Below the pieces are notes generated by a model. That model saw only the letters and a list, made by a program, of their open reading frames with translations, was not told the origin of the DNA and did not search any database. Positions 1 to 7,935 of a stretch of 39,667 nucleotides of DNA are shown one piece after another. The stretch is from Prevotella sp. (lineage in GTDB: Bacteria > Bacteroidota > Bacteroidia > Bacteroidales > Bacteroidaceae). The DNA lies in NCBI GenBank assembly GCA_024695705.1, contig JAILHP010000151.1, forward strand, positions 1-39,667, in the 5' to 3' direction. The stretch's first letter is position 1; each line of letters starts with the position of its first letter. Both the position numbers and the translations under genes were made by a program.

Positions 1-986
1 GACTCATACCGCTGGTCCCATTGCTGGAAGGAATATTCCTTTCCGATATTCCCCGGGTCTTCTGGCGTAAGGAGCGACTTTGTGAACCACTTGGGCATTT
101 CACGACTGTAGGTCATTTCTCCCATCGTCAGCTCCTTCTCCGTCTTCGGGTTGGTCCAAGTGCCCTTCATCGTCTCATCCCAATTCTCATTTTTATATTG
201 AAGGTTCATCACTCCAGAGATCGTACCGTCGGCTTGGTATTCATTCAAGTGGTAGAAATCGGTTCCTTCATACTGTTGTACAGAGCCTGCCACCATGATA
301 GGAGCAGGATTCTTTGCCTTGGGATAGTAGATATAACCAGCCACTGTACCCTCTTCTGTTTTTTGGAAGACGATGTTTACAGGAATCCGTCCATCGAGCA
401 TCGCATCGAAGCGATGACAAGGATAGTTGAGCAGTCCGCTGAAATCCACGTAATCCTCATCCTCCATGTCCCATGTATTTTCGAAATACTTCACGAGTTT
501 GTGCCCCTTCCAGCGGTAATAGGTAGTAACCCTATGCAAAGGACCCGCGCTCAACACTGCCTGAATATATTTCTTCTCAGCATCACACGTAGGCTCACCA
601 ATACCGTTGTAGCCTTCTGCCTCGATGAAACGATGGCTCCCCTGATCCCACAGCAGCGCCTCGTGGTAGGTGTTATTGGCATAGCCGCCCAGATAACCTA
701 AGTAGATGTCGGCATCAAGATAGCCGTCGAAGTTCAGATCCTCCTCGGAAACCGTTCCATGAAGCTCCGCCAATTCCTCAGAAATAGGTTCGAGCAGTTC
801 ATAGGAAAACTCCTGGATAAGCTGGTTACCCACATAGGCACCCACCTTCACAAGCGAGATCTCCCCCTCAGCATTCTTCACCTTGGTACTCTTGAACGAA
901 AAGGCGCTCCGTTCATGTTGGCCGTTAGTCTGTGCCTGCACCGAAATGGTCAGTGCCAGCATGATCAAAAACAATATTCTTCTCAT
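1..986 (-). CDS. Secreted protein of unknown function, XAC2610-like (3' end missing)
   Basis: The frame is open from an ATG at 986 to the left edge, about 328 codons with no stop, so the C-terminus is missing. The N-terminus (MRRILFLIMLALTISVQAQ) is a clear Sec signal peptide with the usual Bacteroidetes cleavage before Gln. Around residues 80-125 it reads EEDLNFDGYLDADIYLGY followed by a Trp-Asp segment, which resembles the calcium-loop DxNxDGxxD pattern of XAC2610/FG-GAP-like secreted proteins. No catalytic motif is visible. It starts right after the gapA terminator, with a promoter whose -7 box lies 8 bases upstream of the ATG, so the mRNA is probably leaderless. The family call is tentative; export is well supported. 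Confidence 0.75.
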   Translation of the reverse strand, partial: MRRILFLIMLALTISVQAQTNGQHERSAFSFKSTKVKNAEGEISLVKVGAYVGNQLIQEFSYELLEPISEELAELHGTVSEEDLNFDGYLDADIYLGYLGGYANNTYHEALLWDQGSHRFIEAEGYNGIGEPTCDAEKKYIQAVLSAGPLHRVTTYYRWKGHKLVKYFENTWDMEDEDYVDFSGLLNYPCHRFDAMLDGRIPVNIVFQKTEEGTVAGYIYYPKAKNPAPIMVAGSVQQYEGTDFYHLNEYQADGTISGVMNLQYKNENWDETMKGTWTNPKTEKELTMGEMTYSREMPKWFTKSLLTPEDPGNIGKEYSFQQWDQRYE

Positions 987-993
987 ACGGCGA

Positions 994-1024
994 CAAAAAT
1001 ACAAAAAAAAAGTCGCCCGACAAA
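994..1024 (-). promoter_or_regulatory. Promoter of the left-edge secreted protein gene
   Basis: On the minus strand TTTG (1021-1024) is followed after 19 nt by TATTTTTG (994-1001), which matches the Bacteroidetes housekeeping promoter consensus. The TTTG lies in the loop of the gapA terminator hairpin and the -7 box directly follows its T-tract. The expected start of transcription, 6-7 nt after the -7 box, falls at the ATG (986). Confidence 0.6.
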
Positions 1025-1035
1025 ATCGGGCGACT
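1002..1035 (-). terminator. Rho-independent terminator of gapA
   Basis: A perfect 10-bp stem (1011-1020 with 1026-1035; arm AGTCGCCCGA) with a 5-nt loop is followed on the minus strand by a run of nine T. It lies 25 bp after the gapA stop codon. Confidence 0.9.
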
Positions 1036-1059
1036 ATAATTTTAGCCTATCTGCTACGA

Positions 1060-2085
1060 TTATTTCAACTCAGCGAGGTACTTAATGGTGCGAACCATCT
1101 GAGAAGTGTAAGAGTTCTCATTGTCGTACCAAGCAACAACCTGAACGAGAGAGTTGCCATCACCAATCTTAGAAACCATGGTCTGGTTAGCGTCGAACAG
1201 CGAACCGAACTTCATGCCGATGATGTCAGAAGAAACGAGCTTCTCCTCAGTGTAACCAAAGCTCTCGTTGGTAGCAGCCTTCATGGCAGCGTTGATACCC
1301 TCAACAGTAACCTCACCCTTCACAACAGCGTGCAGGATAGTGGTAGAACCTGTAGGAGTCGGAACGCGCTGTGCAGCACCGATCAGCTTACCGTTCAGCT
1401 CAGGAATTACCAGACCGATAGCCTTGGCAGCACCAGTTGAGTTGGGAACGATATTCTGGGCACCAGCACGGGCACGCTGAACGTCACCCTTGCGCTGAGG
1501 ACCGTCAAGAATCATCTGGTCGCCAGTATAAGCGTGAACAGTTGTCATGATACCACTCTGGATGGGAGCGAAGTCGTTCAGAGCCTTCGTCATCGGAGCC
1601 AGACAGTTTGTGGTGCAAGAAGCTGCAGAAATAACAGTGTCAGCAGGAGTCAGGGTCTTGTGGTTAACGTTGTAAACGATGGTGGGGAGGTCATTGCCTG
1701 CAGGAGCAGAGATAACAACCTTCTTGGCACCAGCAGTCAGGTGAGCAGAAGCCTTCTCCTTAGAGGTGTAGAAACCTGTGCACTCCAGGACTACGTCAAC
1801 ATCCAGCTTGCCCCAAGGCAGCTCAGCAGCGTTAGGAATAGCATAGATGGTAATCTTCTTACCATCAACAACGATGAAGTCCTCACCAGCCTCTACAGTG
1901 TGCTTGTTCTCACCGAACTTGCCACAGAAACCACCCTGAGCGGTGTCATACTTCAACAGGTGAGCCAGCATCTTCGGGCTGGTCAAGTCGTTGATTGCTA
2001 CTACTTCATAACCTTCAGCCTCGAACATCTGACGGAAGGCGAGGCGACCGATACGGCCGAAACCGTTAATTGCTACTTTTGTCAT
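1060..2085 (-). CDS. gapA: Glyceraldehyde-3-phosphate dehydrogenase, type I
   Basis: Oxidises and phosphorylates glyceraldehyde-3-phosphate to 1,3-bisphosphoglycerate with NAD+, a cytosolic step of glycolysis. The 341-residue protein starts with the Rossmann motif INGFGRIGR (residues 6-14) and has the catalytic SCTTNC motif with Cys157. The C-terminus [15 protein letters not shown] is typical. I chose the ATG at 2085 because [10 protein letters not shown] is the family N-terminus; the frame is open further upstream but that part (30 codons) is untranslated leader. The gene is monocistronic: it has its own promoter at 2195-2202 and a strong terminator. It is divergent from mscL. Confidence 0.97.
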   Translation of the reverse strand: MTKVAINGFGRIGRLAFRQMFEAEGYEVVAINDLTSPKMLAHLLKYDTAQGGFCGKFGENKHTVEAGEDFIVVDGKKITIYAIPNAAELPWGKLDVDVVLECTGFYTSKEKASAHLTAGAKKVVISAPAGNDLPTIVYNVNHKTLTPADTVISAASCTTNCLAPMTKALNDFAPIQSGIMTTVHAYTGDQMILDGPQRKGDVQRARAGAQNIVPNSTGAAKAIGLVIPELNGKLIGAAQRVPTPTGSTTILHAVVKGEVTVEGINAAMKAATNESFGYTEEKLVSSDIIGMKFGSLFDANQTMVSKIGDGNSLVQVVAWYDNENSYTSQMVRTIKYLAELK

Positions 2086-2194
2086 TTTACTTTTGTTTTT
2101 ATTTAAAGGGTTAATACTATACTCTTTTTTGATGATTTTACCCCGAAAATCAAGAAAATTAATGCTTAAAAGCATTTTTTTCCGTTTTCGGGCA

Positions 2195-2202
2195 CAAAGT
2201 TA
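2195..2202 (-). promoter_or_regulatory. gapA promoter -7 box
   Basis: TAACTTTG on the minus strand matches TAnnTTTG. No good TTTG is seen 19-20 nt upstream. Transcription would start near 2188, giving a leader of about 100 nt that contains the near-palindrome AATGCTTAAAAGCATT (2161-2176). Confidence 0.5.
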
Positions 2203-2214
2203 CGAATTTTTTTC

Positions 2215-2222
2215 TATATTTG
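2215..2222 (+). promoter_or_regulatory. mscL promoter -7 box
   Basis: TATATTTG matches TAnnTTTG. It is only 12 bp from the gapA -7 box on the other strand, so the two divergent promoters share control space. The leader to the mscL ATG would be about 130 nt and includes an A-rich stretch of AAAGTGAAAA-type words at 2244-2276. Confidence 0.5.
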
Positions 2223-2355
2223 CATCAGATTTCTTTCTTAATTAAAGTGAAAAGTGAAAACAGGAAAGTGAAAACTGAGATAAATCAAGGCCTTAGGACC
2301 AAGATTGCAAGGTAAAGATGACATTTTTACATACAACATTTAAAATTTAAACGTT

Positions 2356-2778
2356 ATGGGATTTATCAGTGAGTTTAAAGAGTTTGCCATGAAAGGCAAC
2401 GTAATGGACATGGCAGTCGGTGTGATCATCGGCGGTGCCTTTGGTAAAATTGTGTCAAGTCTGGTTGATGACATCATCATGCCGCTCGTCAGTCTGGCTA
2501 CCGGTGGTGTGAGCTTCACAGACCTGTTTGTCAACTTGGGTGATGGCAAGTTCGAGACACTTGCAGCTGCGAAGGAGGCAGGCGCTGCCGTCTTTGCCTA
2601 CGGTCAGTTCATTCAGAACATCCTCGACTTCCTTATCATCGCCCTGTGTATCTTCCTCATGATCAAGGCCATGAACAAGCTGAAGAAGAAGAAGGAAGAG
2701 GAGCCCGCTCCTGCACCCGAACCCAGCAACGAGGAGAAGCTGCTCGGTGAGATCCGTGATCTGCTGAAGAAGAACTAA
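2356..2778 (+). CDS. mscL: Large-conductance mechanosensitive channel MscL
   Basis: Inner-membrane channel that opens under membrane tension during osmotic downshock. The 140-residue protein starts [23 protein letters not shown], the conserved amphipathic N-helix and start of TM1, including the [11 protein letters not shown] gate region. TM2 (about residues 75-105) ends in a Lys-rich stretch, and the C-terminal helix (LLGEIRDLL) is the usual pentamer bundle. Length and layout are normal for the family. It is followed by a terminator, so it is probably monocistronic. Confidence 0.96.
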   Translation: MGFISEFKEFAMKGNVMDMAVGVIIGGAFGKIVSSLVDDIIMPLVSLATGGVSFTDLFVNLGDGKFETLAAAKEAGAAVFAYGQFIQNILDFLIIALCIFLMIKAMNKLKKKKEEEPAPAPEPSNEEKLLGEIRDLLKKN

Positions 2779-2803
2779 ATCAAGAAAACAGCATTTTTTC
2801 AAG

Positions 2804-2839
2804 AATAAGGTGGCCCCGATGGTGTCACCTTATTTTTTA
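2804..2839 (+). terminator. Rho-independent terminator of mscL
   Basis: A 9-bp stem (AATAAGGTG at 2804-2812 with CACCTTATT at 2826-2834) runs into a T-rich tract (2833-2838). Confidence 0.8.
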
Positions 2840-2900
2840 TATGTACCTTCGCACCCGAAAAGAAAAGCTTTTAAGGTAAAAAGATTGAAAGGATAAGAAA

Positions 2901-4625
2901 GTGAGAACGTTAGACTTCAAGCCGAAAATGGTTTCGGCCATTAGAAACTACAACAAAAAGACATTCACAGCCGACCTCATGGCGGGCCTCATCGTGGGCA
3001 TCGTGGCCCTGCCGCTGGCCATTGCCTTCGGCATCGCAAGCGGGGTCAGCCCTGAGAAAGGTATCATCACCGCTATCGTCGCCGGACTGGCCATCAGCCT
3101 CTTCGGCGGCTCAAAAGTACAGATAGGCGGCCCTACGGGTGCCTTCATCGTTATCATCTACGGCATCATTCAGCAGTACGGCATGCAGGGCCTGACCGTC
3201 GCCACGCTCATGGCGGGCGTCTTCCTCATACTGTTGGGTGTGCTCCGTCTGGGCACCATCATCAAATATATACCCTACCCCATCGTCGTCGGCTTTACCA
3301 GCGGTATTGCCGTCACCATATTCTCCACGCAGGTCAAGGACCTGCTGGGCATGACGATGGAGCAGGTTCCAAGCGACTTCATTGAGAAATGGCTGGCCTA
3401 TATATATAATATAGGTACAGTTGACCTGTGGAGTGCTGTCATCGGTATTGGCTCCGTCATCCTCATCGGCGCATGGCCGTCGCTCACAAAATTGCCGGTT
3501 GTCAGTTCTAAATTATCTGTTCTCCAGAAGATTCCAGGCTCTCTGGTGGCCATCATCCTGATGACCGTCACGGCGCTGCTGCTGAAGACGTATGGAGGCA
3601 TCACAACCATCGAGACCATCGGCGACCGCTTCAGCATCTCGTCGCAACTGCCTGATGCCGTAGTGCCTGAGCTGACTTGGGAGACCATCAAGGGGCTAGT
3701 AGGACCGGCAGTCACCATTGCCGTGCTGGGCGCCATTGAGTCGTTGCTGTCGGCCACGGTGGCTGACGGTGTCATCGGCGACCACCACAACTCCAACACG
3801 GAGCTCATCGGACAAGGACTGGCCAACATCGCCTCGCCCATCTTCGGCGGCATCCCCGCCACAGGAGCCATCGCACGTACCATGACCAACATCAACAACG
3901 GCGGACGCACCCCAGTGGCTGGCATCATCCACGCCGTGGTGCTGCTGCTCATCTTCCTCTTCCTCATGCCGCTGGCTCAGTACATTCCCATGGCCTGTCT
4001 GGCTGGAGTGCTCGTCATCGTGGCTTACGGCATGAGTGGATGGCGTTCGTTCCTGGCCATGCTGCGCAACCCCAAGAGTGATGTCACCGTGCTGGTATTA
4101 ACGTTCCTGCTCACCATCATCTTCGACCTCACCATAGCCATTGAGTTCGGACTCGTCATCGCTTGTCTGCTCTTCATGCGCCGCATGTCAGAAACCACCG
4201 ACGTCAAGGCCATCTACGACGAGATTGACCTGAACGCCGATGCCGATATGGAACGTGGCAATCTGGAGCATCTGACCATTCCTGAGAAGGTGGAGGTTTA
4301 TGAGATTAACGGGCCTTACTTCTTCGGTGCAGGAAACCGCTTCGAAGACATTATGGCACGCTACGGCGGCCGGAGGCCGGAGGTACGCATCATCCGCATG
4401 CGTAAGGTACCGTTTATTGATTCCACAGGCCTACACAACCTGGAAAACATGTGTCTGATGAGTCAGCAGGAGGGCATCACCATCGTCCTCTCCGGCGTCA
4501 ATGAGAAAGTAGGCGCTGTGCTGCGTCGCAACGGGTTCCCCAAGCTATTAGGCGAGGAGAACATCTGCAATCATATAGACCTGGCGCTGGCCCGTGCCCG
4601 CGAAATCGTCGAAACTAGTCGTTAA
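2901..4625 (+). CDS. SulP family anion transporter with STAS domain
   Basis: Inner-membrane transporter of the SulP/SLC26 family. Substrates in the family include sulfate, bicarbonate and C4-dicarboxylates; the sequence does not say which. The 574-residue protein starts at a GTG (MRTLDFKPKMVSAIRNYNKKTF), has the signature segment ALPLAIAFGIASGVSPEKGI (about residues 37-56) and the QIGGPTGAF motif, and about 12-14 membrane segments up to residue 430. A cytoplasmic STAS domain follows (about 460-565, with FIDSTGL). The GTG is preferred to the ATG at 2928 because the FKPK stretch is part of the family N-terminus. Its end overlaps the convergent nucleotidase gene by 11 bp, with no terminator visible between them. 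Confidence 0.92.
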   Translation: MRTLDFKPKMVSAIRNYNKKTFTADLMAGLIVGIVALPLAIAFGIASGVSPEKGIITAIVAGLAISLFGGSKVQIGGPTGAFIVIIYGIIQQYGMQGLTVATLMAGVFLILLGVLRLGTIIKYIPYPIVVGFTSGIAVTIFSTQVKDLLGMTMEQVPSDFIEKWLAYIYNIGTVDLWSAVIGIGSVILIGAWPSLTKLPVVSSKLSVLQKIPGSLVAIILMTVTALLLKTYGGITTIETIGDRFSISSQLPDAVVPELTWETIKGLVGPAVTIAVLGAIESLLSATVADGVIGDHHNSNTELIGQGLANIASPIFGGIPATGAIARTMTNINNGGRTPVAGIIHAVVLLLIFLFLMPLAQYIPMACLAGVLVIVAYGMSGWRSFLAMLRNPKSDVTVLVLTFLLTIIFDLTIAIEFGLVIACLLFMRRMSETTDVKAIYDEIDLNADADMERGNLEHLTIPEKVEVYEINGPYFFGAGNRFEDIMARYGGRRPEVRIIRMRKVPFIDSTGLHNLENMCLMSQQEGITIVLSGVNEKVGAVLRRNGFPKLLGEENICNHIDLALARAREIVETSR

Positions 4626-6153
4626 CAATCTTGATTCGTCCCTGGGGCTGCGCATAGGCATTGCCTGTGGAGCCTCCAAGCACGTTACGAAGGTAGTCTG
4701 CCAAAGCCTCGTAGTAACGCATGCTGCTCTCGAAGAGCACGGGGCACTTCTTGAAACAGTCGAAGAAACCTCCGTTGTCGTGGTTATAGTCGGTAACCGC
4801 TACGCTGTACTGGTGGTTCAGCTCCAGCGGAGCATAGCTACCATCAGCCTGCAACACCTCAATGTCGCTGACCGTGTGACTCTTGCAATGAATGGTGAAG
4901 CGCACGCCTGACACCTGGGGGAAGTTACCGTCGAGCACGGGGACAAGAGCCGTATTACGGGCCAGCATGTCCTTCAGCTGCTGACCAGTTACAGCAATGC
5001 GGCGCAGGGTATTGTCGTAGGGCAGCATGCCTATGATGTCGCCATAGGTAATATCACCTGCCATGATGTCGTTACGGATGCCACCGCCATTCTCGAAGCC
5101 AATATCAGACTTCATGGCATAACGGTAGGCGTCAGCCACCAGGTCACCCGCATTCGTCTCCTCACTGCGTACAATCCACTGGGCATTCTCGTCACTTACC
5201 ACGAGCCGGTAGTCCGTATGGGCTACCACCTTCGAGGTTTCTGCCTTTACTATCTGGCGGATGCTATCAGTAGCAGCAGCCACCCGCTCGTTCTCATAGG
5301 GGATGTCCGATGTCTTGAGCATCTCAGTCACCAGTTGTCCGTCAGGCGTAATAATCAGTTTGCCCATGTTAACAAACTGCGTACCGGTTTGCGTGACGAT
5401 GATGTCCTTGCCGTTCACATTCGTAGCCTTGTCGTGTACGAAGGTCTCGTGCGAGTGACCGTCAAGCACAATGTCAATGCCCTTGGTGTTATTGACCAGC
5501 AGATGTGAGTTGAAGCCCAGCGACTGCGTCGTCTCACCCACATGCGAGAGCAGCACCACGTAGTCGGCACCCTCGGCACGGGCCTTATCCACAGCCTCCT
5601 GAATCACCTGATAGAAGCTGTCACGCTTCAGGTCGAAGAGCAGCACGCCGTTGGTGTCGTAGAACGCATAGCCTTCCATGATCATCGTCTCAGGCGTTGT
5701 GGCACCCACGAAGGCCACCTTCTTGTTGCCGAACTGACGGATGACGTAGGGAGCATAGAAAGACTGCGGCTCACCTGCCTCAAACAGGTTGGCGCACACC
5801 ACGGGTGCATTAATCTGACTCAGCAGCTCTATCATACGGGGAATGCCATAGTCAAACTCATGGTTGCCCAGCGTCACGGCGTCATACTTCATCTCACGCA
5901 TGATATCCACGACGTACTGACCCTTCGAAATGGCACCCGTCGTGTTGCCCTGCAGGAAGTCACCCACGCAGACAATGGCAGCATACGCCGTGTCCGTTTT
6001 GTTGATGGCATCACGCAGACCGGCCATCTTCTTATAGCCGTCAATACCGCAATGCACGTCGTTCTCATAAAGTATCACGATGCTCTTCTGAGCCATGCCC
6101 GCATGACACCCCATCATGAGCGTCATCACGCCAATCAATAACTTTCTAATCAT
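4615..6153 (-). CDS. Secreted 5'-nucleotidase / UshA-like metallophosphoesterase
   Basis: Probably a periplasmic hydrolase of nucleotides or related phosphate esters. The 512-residue protein has a signal peptide (MIRKLLIGVMTLMMGCHAGMAQ), then a calcineurin-like metallophosphatase domain with the metal-binding motifs NDVH (31-34), GD (64-65) and GNHEFDYG (96-103), a GHSH-type motif (LDGHSHE), and a C-terminal 5'-nucleotidase domain (about 340-490, with ENGGGIRNDI and LPYDN). I chose the ATG at 6153 because it begins the signal peptide; the frame is open 29 codons further, but that includes the promoter. The gene is monocistronic with a good promoter, and converges on the SulP gene. Exact substrate is not known. 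Confidence 0.9.
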   Translation of the reverse strand: MIRKLLIGVMTLMMGCHAGMAQKSIVILYENDVHCGIDGYKKMAGLRDAINKTDTAYAAIVCVGDFLQGNTTGAISKGQYVVDIMREMKYDAVTLGNHEFDYGIPRMIELLSQINAPVVCANLFEAGEPQSFYAPYVIRQFGNKKVAFVGATTPETMIMEGYAFYDTNGVLLFDLKRDSFYQVIQEAVDKARAEGADYVVLLSHVGETTQSLGFNSHLLVNNTKGIDIVLDGHSHETFVHDKATNVNGKDIIVTQTGTQFVNMGKLIITPDGQLVTEMLKTSDIPYENERVAAATDSIRQIVKAETSKVVAHTDYRLVVSDENAQWIVRSEETNAGDLVADAYRYAMKSDIGFENGGGIRNDIMAGDITYGDIIGMLPYDNTLRRIAVTGQQLKDMLARNTALVPVLDGNFPQVSGVRFTIHCKSHTVSDIEVLQADGSYAPLELNHQYSVAVTDYNHDNGGFFDCFKKCPVLFESSMRYYEALADYLRNVLGGSTGNAYAQPQGRIKIVND

Positions 6154-6196
6154 TATATATACCTTATTATATTTGTAGTGTCTAAAAAGAGTTGAG

Positions 6197-6227
6197 CAAA
6201 GGTACGCACTTTTTTCGATACCACAAA
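6197..6227 (-). promoter_or_regulatory. Promoter of the 5'-nucleotidase gene
   Basis: On the minus strand TTTG (6224-6227), 19 nt, TACCTTTG (6197-6204): a full match to the Bacteroidetes consensus. The leader is about 37 nt and ends in AATAAGGTAT just before the ATG. Confidence 0.75.
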
Positions 6228-6269
6228 AGAACCATGTCATTTTTTAACATTACTTGAGAGGCGGATTGG

Positions 6270-6947
6270 TTAATTGTCTTCATCTTCGTCACAATGCTCC
6301 CCATCGCCAATATCCTCAATAAACTCAGACTTTGAATATACAGGTTTCATGCCATCCCACTTAAAGGTATGTCTGACATGACCTCGAGGACCGAACTCAG
6401 AAATAATCAGATTCTTACCCTCTCTTGGCAGGTCATAATAGAACTTCGTGTCTTCTGTGGTTTGATACCCGTCGATAATATGTGGCTCTGGGGTCAGCGT
6501 GTGTTTCTGTGGGGAGTAGTCATAGAAGCATACAAAATGTATGGAGGGGTCGATAGGCTTGCCTAAATATATGGCCAACAGACGATGACCATTGGTACGC
6601 TTCCAGTAGCAAACATGCATAAATTCTGTTCCCATAGGTTGTGCTGCCACATCCACCCATCCGTTCTGTGGCTCATAGAAAACCGTCGGCAATCCTTCGC
6701 CAAATCGTTCAAGATGCTGACCTTTCCTCATCGTTTTGAGTGCATACGTCACCATCCACGTGGGCCACTTCTTGTTGAAGCAGTCGAGCATGGCAATAAG
6801 TGAACCATCCGTCACTCCGCTCAATGTCACATGCTCCCACTCGCTGTTAATATTCACCACACTGGTACTATTACTATATATGTCCTGCCCAACAGCTGTC
6901 GCGAAGGACATAAGCGCCATCATGGCTACCATTACCATTTTCTTCAT
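6270..6947 (-). CDS. Secreted protein of unknown function
   Basis: I do not recognise a family. The 225-residue protein has a signal peptide (MKKMVMVAMMALMSFATAVGQ). The mature part is rich in Trp, Tyr and His and has no membrane segment, lipobox or catalytic motif that I can identify. Its C-terminus is very acidic (GDGEHCDEDEDN). There are only two Cys in the middle region and one near the end. It has its own promoter at 7059-7090, and a separate promoter for the downstream nucleotidase follows it, so it is probably its own transcript. The signal peptide and good coding pattern make the gene real; the function is unknown. Confidence 0.75.
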   Translation of the reverse strand: MKKMVMVAMMALMSFATAVGQDIYSNSTSVVNINSEWEHVTLSGVTDGSLIAMLDCFNKKWPTWMVTYALKTMRKGQHLERFGEGLPTVFYEPQNGWVDVAAQPMGTEFMHVCYWKRTNGHRLLAIYLGKPIDPSIHFVCFYDYSPQKHTLTPEPHIIDGYQTTEDTKFYYDLPREGKNLIISEFGPRGHVRHTFKWDGMKPVYSKSEFIEDIGDGEHCDEDEDN

Positions 6948-7058
6948 ACCTTATTCCATTATCAGTAAAAAATATTTTTCCTTACTTCTGCACACGGGGT
7001 CGTCTTGCATCCCGTTGGTAACAAGCGGCAAAGCCGAGCGCAACTGTGCACTTGGGGG

Positions 7059-7090
7059 CAAATATAATATAATGATGTCAACTACGCAAG
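7059..7090 (-). promoter_or_regulatory. Promoter of the secreted unknown (6270-6947)
   Basis: TATATTTG on the minus strand (7059-7066) matches TAnnTTTG, with CTTG (7087-7090) 20 nt upstream in place of TTTG. The leader is about 105 nt. Confidence 0.5.
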
Positions 7091-7195
7091 AAAAATACTG
7101 AAAATCTGAAGTACAACTTCAGAAATACTCAAAAAGTAACAGATATACAGCAAATGCAGAATTTGTAATCCTGTTTTGCTGGAAGCCGTAGCGAG

Positions 7196-7275
7196 ATTAG
7201 CACGGGCGTATCAACAATTTAACACGCCCGTGCTAATATCTTTGCAGGGGCGTGTTAATATAATTTCACGGGCGG
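7196..7275. repeat. 22-bp-period array of four GC-rich cores, copy 1
   Basis: On the plus strand four cores start at 7201, 7223, 7245 and 7267 (CACGGGCGTA, CACGCCCGTG, CAGGGGCGTG, CACGGGCGG), each separated by a 12-nt AT-rich spacer. The second core is inverted relative to the others, so it can pair with core 1 (a 14-bp perfect stem, 7196-7209 with 7224-7237) or core 3 (11 bp, 7219-7229 with 7248-7258). The same arrangement occurs at 25283-25357. It lies 20 bp after the last gene of the nqr operon. There is no T-tract, so it is not an ordinary terminator. Confidence 0.85.
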
Positions 7276-7295
7276 AAAAATCCCATATCCTTACA

Positions 7296-7931
7296 TTAGG
7301 GCTCAATGTAATTGATGCCGTGATACTGGCCGGAGGCGAGGCGTCCCGTCAGACTGATGAAGGCATCGAGATTGGCCGAATCAAGCTCAGGGTAATGTAT
7401 GAGGAGATCAGCGGTGAGCTGTGTGTCGTCAAGCATGGTCACGTCGTTAGACAGTTGGTAAAGCGGCTGGATGATTCCGCCGCCGATGCGACTGACGAGC
7501 AACCAGGAGCGCTGCTGCTCAGGAGCGAAATAGAGCACGTAGGCATACTGCTGGTCGCTGCTGAAGAACGTCACGTTCTGGTAACCTTCGTCGGTATGCT
7601 GATAGACCACGGGTAGAGCAGGATGGGCAGCAGCCTCCACCTCGGCAGTAGGCTTGTAGGGCTGTCCCAACTTGGCTGCCTGTTCGATGTCTGCCGTCAA
7701 CACCAGCGCCAGCGACATGTGGTTGTCCCAACCCTCCACGCCAAAGCGTGCAGGGAAGTTGCGAGACATGCCGTTCTGGCCGTCAGCGGTATAGTCCATA
7801 CGAACACAAAACTCGAAAGCGTCAGCCACTAGAAGCTTCTCCTGCGCAGCTACGCTGCAAAAGGGTAAATGAGAGATGATAAATGATAAAGCGATTACCA
7901 TCAACCATTTCATATTCGTGATTCTCTTCAT
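7296..7931 (-). CDS. Secreted protein of unknown function at the end of the nqr operon
   Basis: I do not recognise a family. Starting at the ATG at 7931 gives 211 residues with a signal peptide (MKRITNMKWLMVIALSFIIS... ending SVAAQ). The mature part has no membrane segments and no Cys, so it is probably a soluble periplasmic protein. It begins 4 nt after the nqrF stop codon, so it is very likely co-transcribed with nqrABCDEF. It is not ApbE, the flavin transferase that matures NqrB and NqrC, because none of the ApbE motifs are present. An earlier in-frame ATG at 7955 would overlap nqrF by 20 bp and is less likely. Confidence 0.75.
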   Translation of the reverse strand: MKRITNMKWLMVIALSFIISHLPFCSVAAQEKLLVADAFEFCVRMDYTADGQNGMSRNFPARFGVEGWDNHMSLALVLTADIEQAAKLGQPYKPTAEVEAAAHPALPVVYQHTDEGYQNVTFFSSDQQYAYVLYFAPEQQRSWLLVSRIGGGIIQPLYQLSNDVTMLDDTQLTADLLIHYPELDSANLDAFISLTGRLASGQYHGINYIEP

Positions 7932-7935
7932 CAGC

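Larger units (their letters stand above)
6948..7295. other. Intergenic stretch with promoter, operator-like palindrome and 22-bp array
   Basis: No gene is seen here. It holds the promoter of the secreted-protein gene (7059-7090), a perfect 8-bp inverted repeat TCTGAAGT/ACTTCAGA (7105-7112 and 7116-7123) just upstream of that promoter, which could be an operator, the words GCGGCAAAGCCGAGCG (7025-7040) that recur in the kinase-RapZ gene, and the GC-core array at 7201-7275. Confidence 0.6.

Noticed and set aside
21..701. 226-codon open frame on the plus strand at the left edge
   Set aside because: The opposite strand carries a frame open over the whole region with a signal peptide and promoter; the plus-strand frame is its shadow.
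7196..7275. Array with regular period considered as a CRISPR array
   Set aside because: Cores are about 10 bp, spacers 12 bp and AT-rich, one core is inverted, and there are no cas genes. The period of 22 bp is far too short for CRISPR.
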